The notes under the pieces: model-generated
What the model was told of the DNA's origin: nothing
The model's database searches: none
Seen by the model: the letters and a program-made list of their open reading frames with translations, nothing else
Shown here: piece by piece, positions 62,661 through 64,000 of the stretch
How the letters are laid out: each line of letters opens with the position of its first letter
Position numbering within the stretch: the first letter of the stretch is position 1
From: Antarcticirhabdus aurantiaca
GTDB taxonomy: Bacteria > Pseudomonadota > Alphaproteobacteria > Rhizobiales > Rhizobiaceae
Length of the DNA: 64,000 bases
NCBI RefSeq assembly: GCF_009765365.1
Contig: NZ_VTOM01000004.1
Span: 124,001-188,000, forward strand
Direction: 5' to 3'
Program-made: the position numbers and the translations under genes

Positions 62661-63674
62661 TCAGTGATGATGGGTGTGGTAGCCCTCGCCCTCGATCACC
62701 TTCCCCCGGAAGACCCAGTAGGAATAGGTCGTGTAGGCGAGGATCGCGGGGATCAGAACCGAGGCGCCGACCAGCATGAAGAGGAGGCTGGAATCGGGCG
62801 CCGCCGCCTGCCAGATCGTCAGCTCCGGCGGCAGGATGTTCGGATAGAACGAGATGCCGATCCCGACAAACGACAGGACGAACAGCGCCAAGGCCGACAG
62901 GAACGGGCGGTAGTTGGACACGTGATCCTTCAGCGCCTGGAACAGGCTGAAGGCGGCGAGCGCCACGAGGATCGGGATGGGGGCGACGAACAGGATCTGC
63001 GGAAAGCTGAACCAGCGCGAGTAGAAGGTCGGCTGGAGAAACGGCATCCAGGCGGACACGATCGCGATGCCGACGAGCGTTCCGATCGCGAGCGCGGCCG
63101 CGTAGCGGGCGGCGAGACGGTTCAACGGGCCGTCCGTCTTCATGATGATCCAGGTCGCGCCGAGAAGCGCGTAGCCGACGACGACGGCGAGGCCGGTGAC
63201 GACCGAGAAGGGCGTCAGCCAGTCGTACCAGCCCCCGCCATAGGCGCGCCCCGACACCTCGATGCCCTGCACGATGGTCCCCAGAGCGACGCCTTGCGCG
63301 AAGGCCGCGACCACCGACCCGATAAAGAAGGACATGTCCCAGACCCCGCGCCAGCGCACCGTGCGCCAGCGGAACTCGAAGGCGACGCCCCGGAAGATCA
63401 GGGCGAGGAGCATGGCGATGACCGGCGCGTAAAGCGCCGGCATCACGATCGCGTAGGCCAGCGGGAAGACGGCGAAGAGGCCGCCGCCGCCCAGCACCAG
63501 CCACGTCTCGTTGCCGTCCCAGAAGGGCGCGATCGTGTTCATCGCCGTGTCCCGGTTCTCGTGCCGCTTCAGGAACGGGAACAGGATGCCGATGCCGAGG
63601 TCGAACCCGTCCAGCACCACGTAGGCGAGAACCGCGAAGGCGAGGATGAAGGCCCAGAGGAGCGGAAGATCCAT
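62661..63674 (-). CDS. cioB: Cyanide-insensitive bd-type quinol oxidase subunit II (CioB/CydB)
   Basis: A 337-residue membrane protein with eight or nine helices. MDLPLLWAFILAFAVLAYVV and LDGFDLGIGILFPF start the protein, followed by NTIAPFWDGNETWLVLGGGG, the CydB signature. GAGGAG lies upstream. The CIO type is inferred from the DUF2474 partner and overall length. The protein ends in a His cluster (YHTHHH). Confidence 0.93.
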   Translation of the reverse strand: MDLPLLWAFILAFAVLAYVVLDGFDLGIGILFPFLKRHENRDTAMNTIAPFWDGNETWLVLGGGGLFAVFPLAYAIVMPALYAPVIAMLLALIFRGVAFEFRWRTVRWRGVWDMSFFIGSVVAAFAQGVALGTIVQGIEVSGRAYGGGWYDWLTPFSVVTGLAVVVGYALLGATWIIMKTDGPLNRLAARYAAALAIGTLVGIAIVSAWMPFLQPTFYSRWFSFPQILFVAPIPILVALAAFSLFQALKDHVSNYRPFLSALALFVLSFVGIGISFYPNILPPELTIWQAAAPDSSLLFMLVGASVLIPAILAYTTYSYWVFRGKVIEGEGYHTHHH

Positions 63675-63685
63675 GACGTCGCTCC

Positions 63686-64000
63686 TCAGCTCAGGGCGCC
63701 CGAGACGGGGCCGTTCTGGACGTCCATGGCCGGTCCCGGCGTGATGCCCGCGGTGCGGATCGGCTCGCGGGGATCGGGTCCCGGCTCGAGGAGGTTCGGC
63801 GCCCGCCGCATGGAGCGGAGGATGTAGTAGGTGCCGGCTCCGAACAGGGCGAAGTAGACGAGGATGAAGGCCACGAGCGAGGTGCCGACGGCGGAGGCGG
63901 CGATCGGCGAGTGGCTGTCGGCGGTGCGAAGGAGGTTGTAGACCGTGTAGGGCTGGCGCCCGACCTCGGTGGTGAACCAGCCGCACGTCACCGCGACGAG
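63686..64000 (-). CDS. cioA: bd-type quinol oxidase subunit I (CioA/CydA), C-terminal part (runs off window)
   Basis: The last 104 codons of a subunit I gene on the minus strand. GWFTTEVGRQPYTVYNLLRT is the conserved CydA C-terminal motif, followed by a helix TSLVAFILVYFALFGAGTYY. The gene's start lies beyond the window. It binds hemes b and d and reduces O2 with quinol. Its stop is 11 bases before the cioB start. Confidence 0.93.
   Translation of the reverse strand, partial: LVAVTCGWFTTEVGRQPYTVYNLLRTADSHSPIAASAVGTSLVAFILVYFALFGAGTYYILRSMRRAPNLLEPGPDPREPIRTAGITPGPAMDVQNGPVSGALS

Noticed and set aside
1-64000. CRISPR arrays, tRNA genes, transposases, phage genes
   Set aside because: None was seen: no regularly spaced repeats, no cloverleaf-like sequence recognised, no transposase or integrase motifs in the translated frames.

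Overview
The window is very GC-rich and densely coded, with many ATGA/GTGA-type start/stop overlaps, no tRNA or rRNA genes and no insertion sequences or CRISPR. Gene content and protein resemblance (branched-chain ABC systems, a fused NarK, kdp, cio-type oxidase, BcsB-like polysaccharide genes, a long palindromic intergenic repeat) point to an alphaproteobacterium, probably Hyphomicrobiales (rhizobia/Aurantimonas/Methylobacterium-like). This is inferred from sequence alone.

Layout. (1) 1-12925: an aromatic-acid catabolic region. Minus-strand genes encode a thiamine-type 2-oxoacid:ferredoxin oxidoreductase (cut by the window edge), a MarR regulator, a CrtI-like FAD oxidoreductase and a cyclase-family (isatin hydrolase/kynurenine formamidase-like) hydrolase. 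Divergent from them lie a bifunctional anthraniloyl/salicylyl-CoA monooxygenase-reductase, an SDR, a thioesterase and RidA. A second MarR gene faces a cupin, an FAH-family hydrolase, an SDR and an aromatic-acid MFS importer. The set can be read as a route isatin -> isatinate -> anthraniloyl-CoA -> dearomatised enamine, as expected in tryptophan or indole-acetate breakdown. (2) 13004-21072: complete high-affinity K+ system kdpFABCDE plus an extra 27-residue membrane peptide upstream of kdpF. (3) 21382-23219: two exported proteins of unknown role, one with an internal repeat and one a predicted beta-barrel. (4) 23714-34375: respiratory nitrate reduction: fused narK, narGHJI, a Cys-rich parvulin isomerase and a small membrane protein. 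(5) 34463-39118: a three-gene operon of a UDP-sulfoquinovose-synthase-like enzyme, a short BcsB-like protein and a membrane GT2 synthase. It may make an undescribed sulfonated (sulfoquinovose) extracellular polysaccharide and is the most novel item here. (6) 39092-41129: PQQ-type sugar dehydrogenase lipoprotein with a DUF2231 membrane protein.

(7) 41284-44215: aldo/keto reductase with a divergent LysR gene, then a second LysR gene. (8) 44339-49799: polyamine-type ABC importer with an aminoaldehyde dehydrogenase. (9) 49875-60744: branched-chain-type ABC importer livGFHMJ, an N-formylglutamate amidohydrolase-like enzyme, an RpiR regulator, a glutamine-synthetase-like ligase and an SDR, flanked on both sides by paralogous isochorismatase-fold amidases. 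This looks like an island for using an unknown nitrogenous compound. (10) 60758-62364: two SDRs, one very close to HdhA. (11) 62548-64000: cyanide-insensitive bd-type oxidase genes cioAB with a DUF2474 peptide; cioA is cut by the window end.
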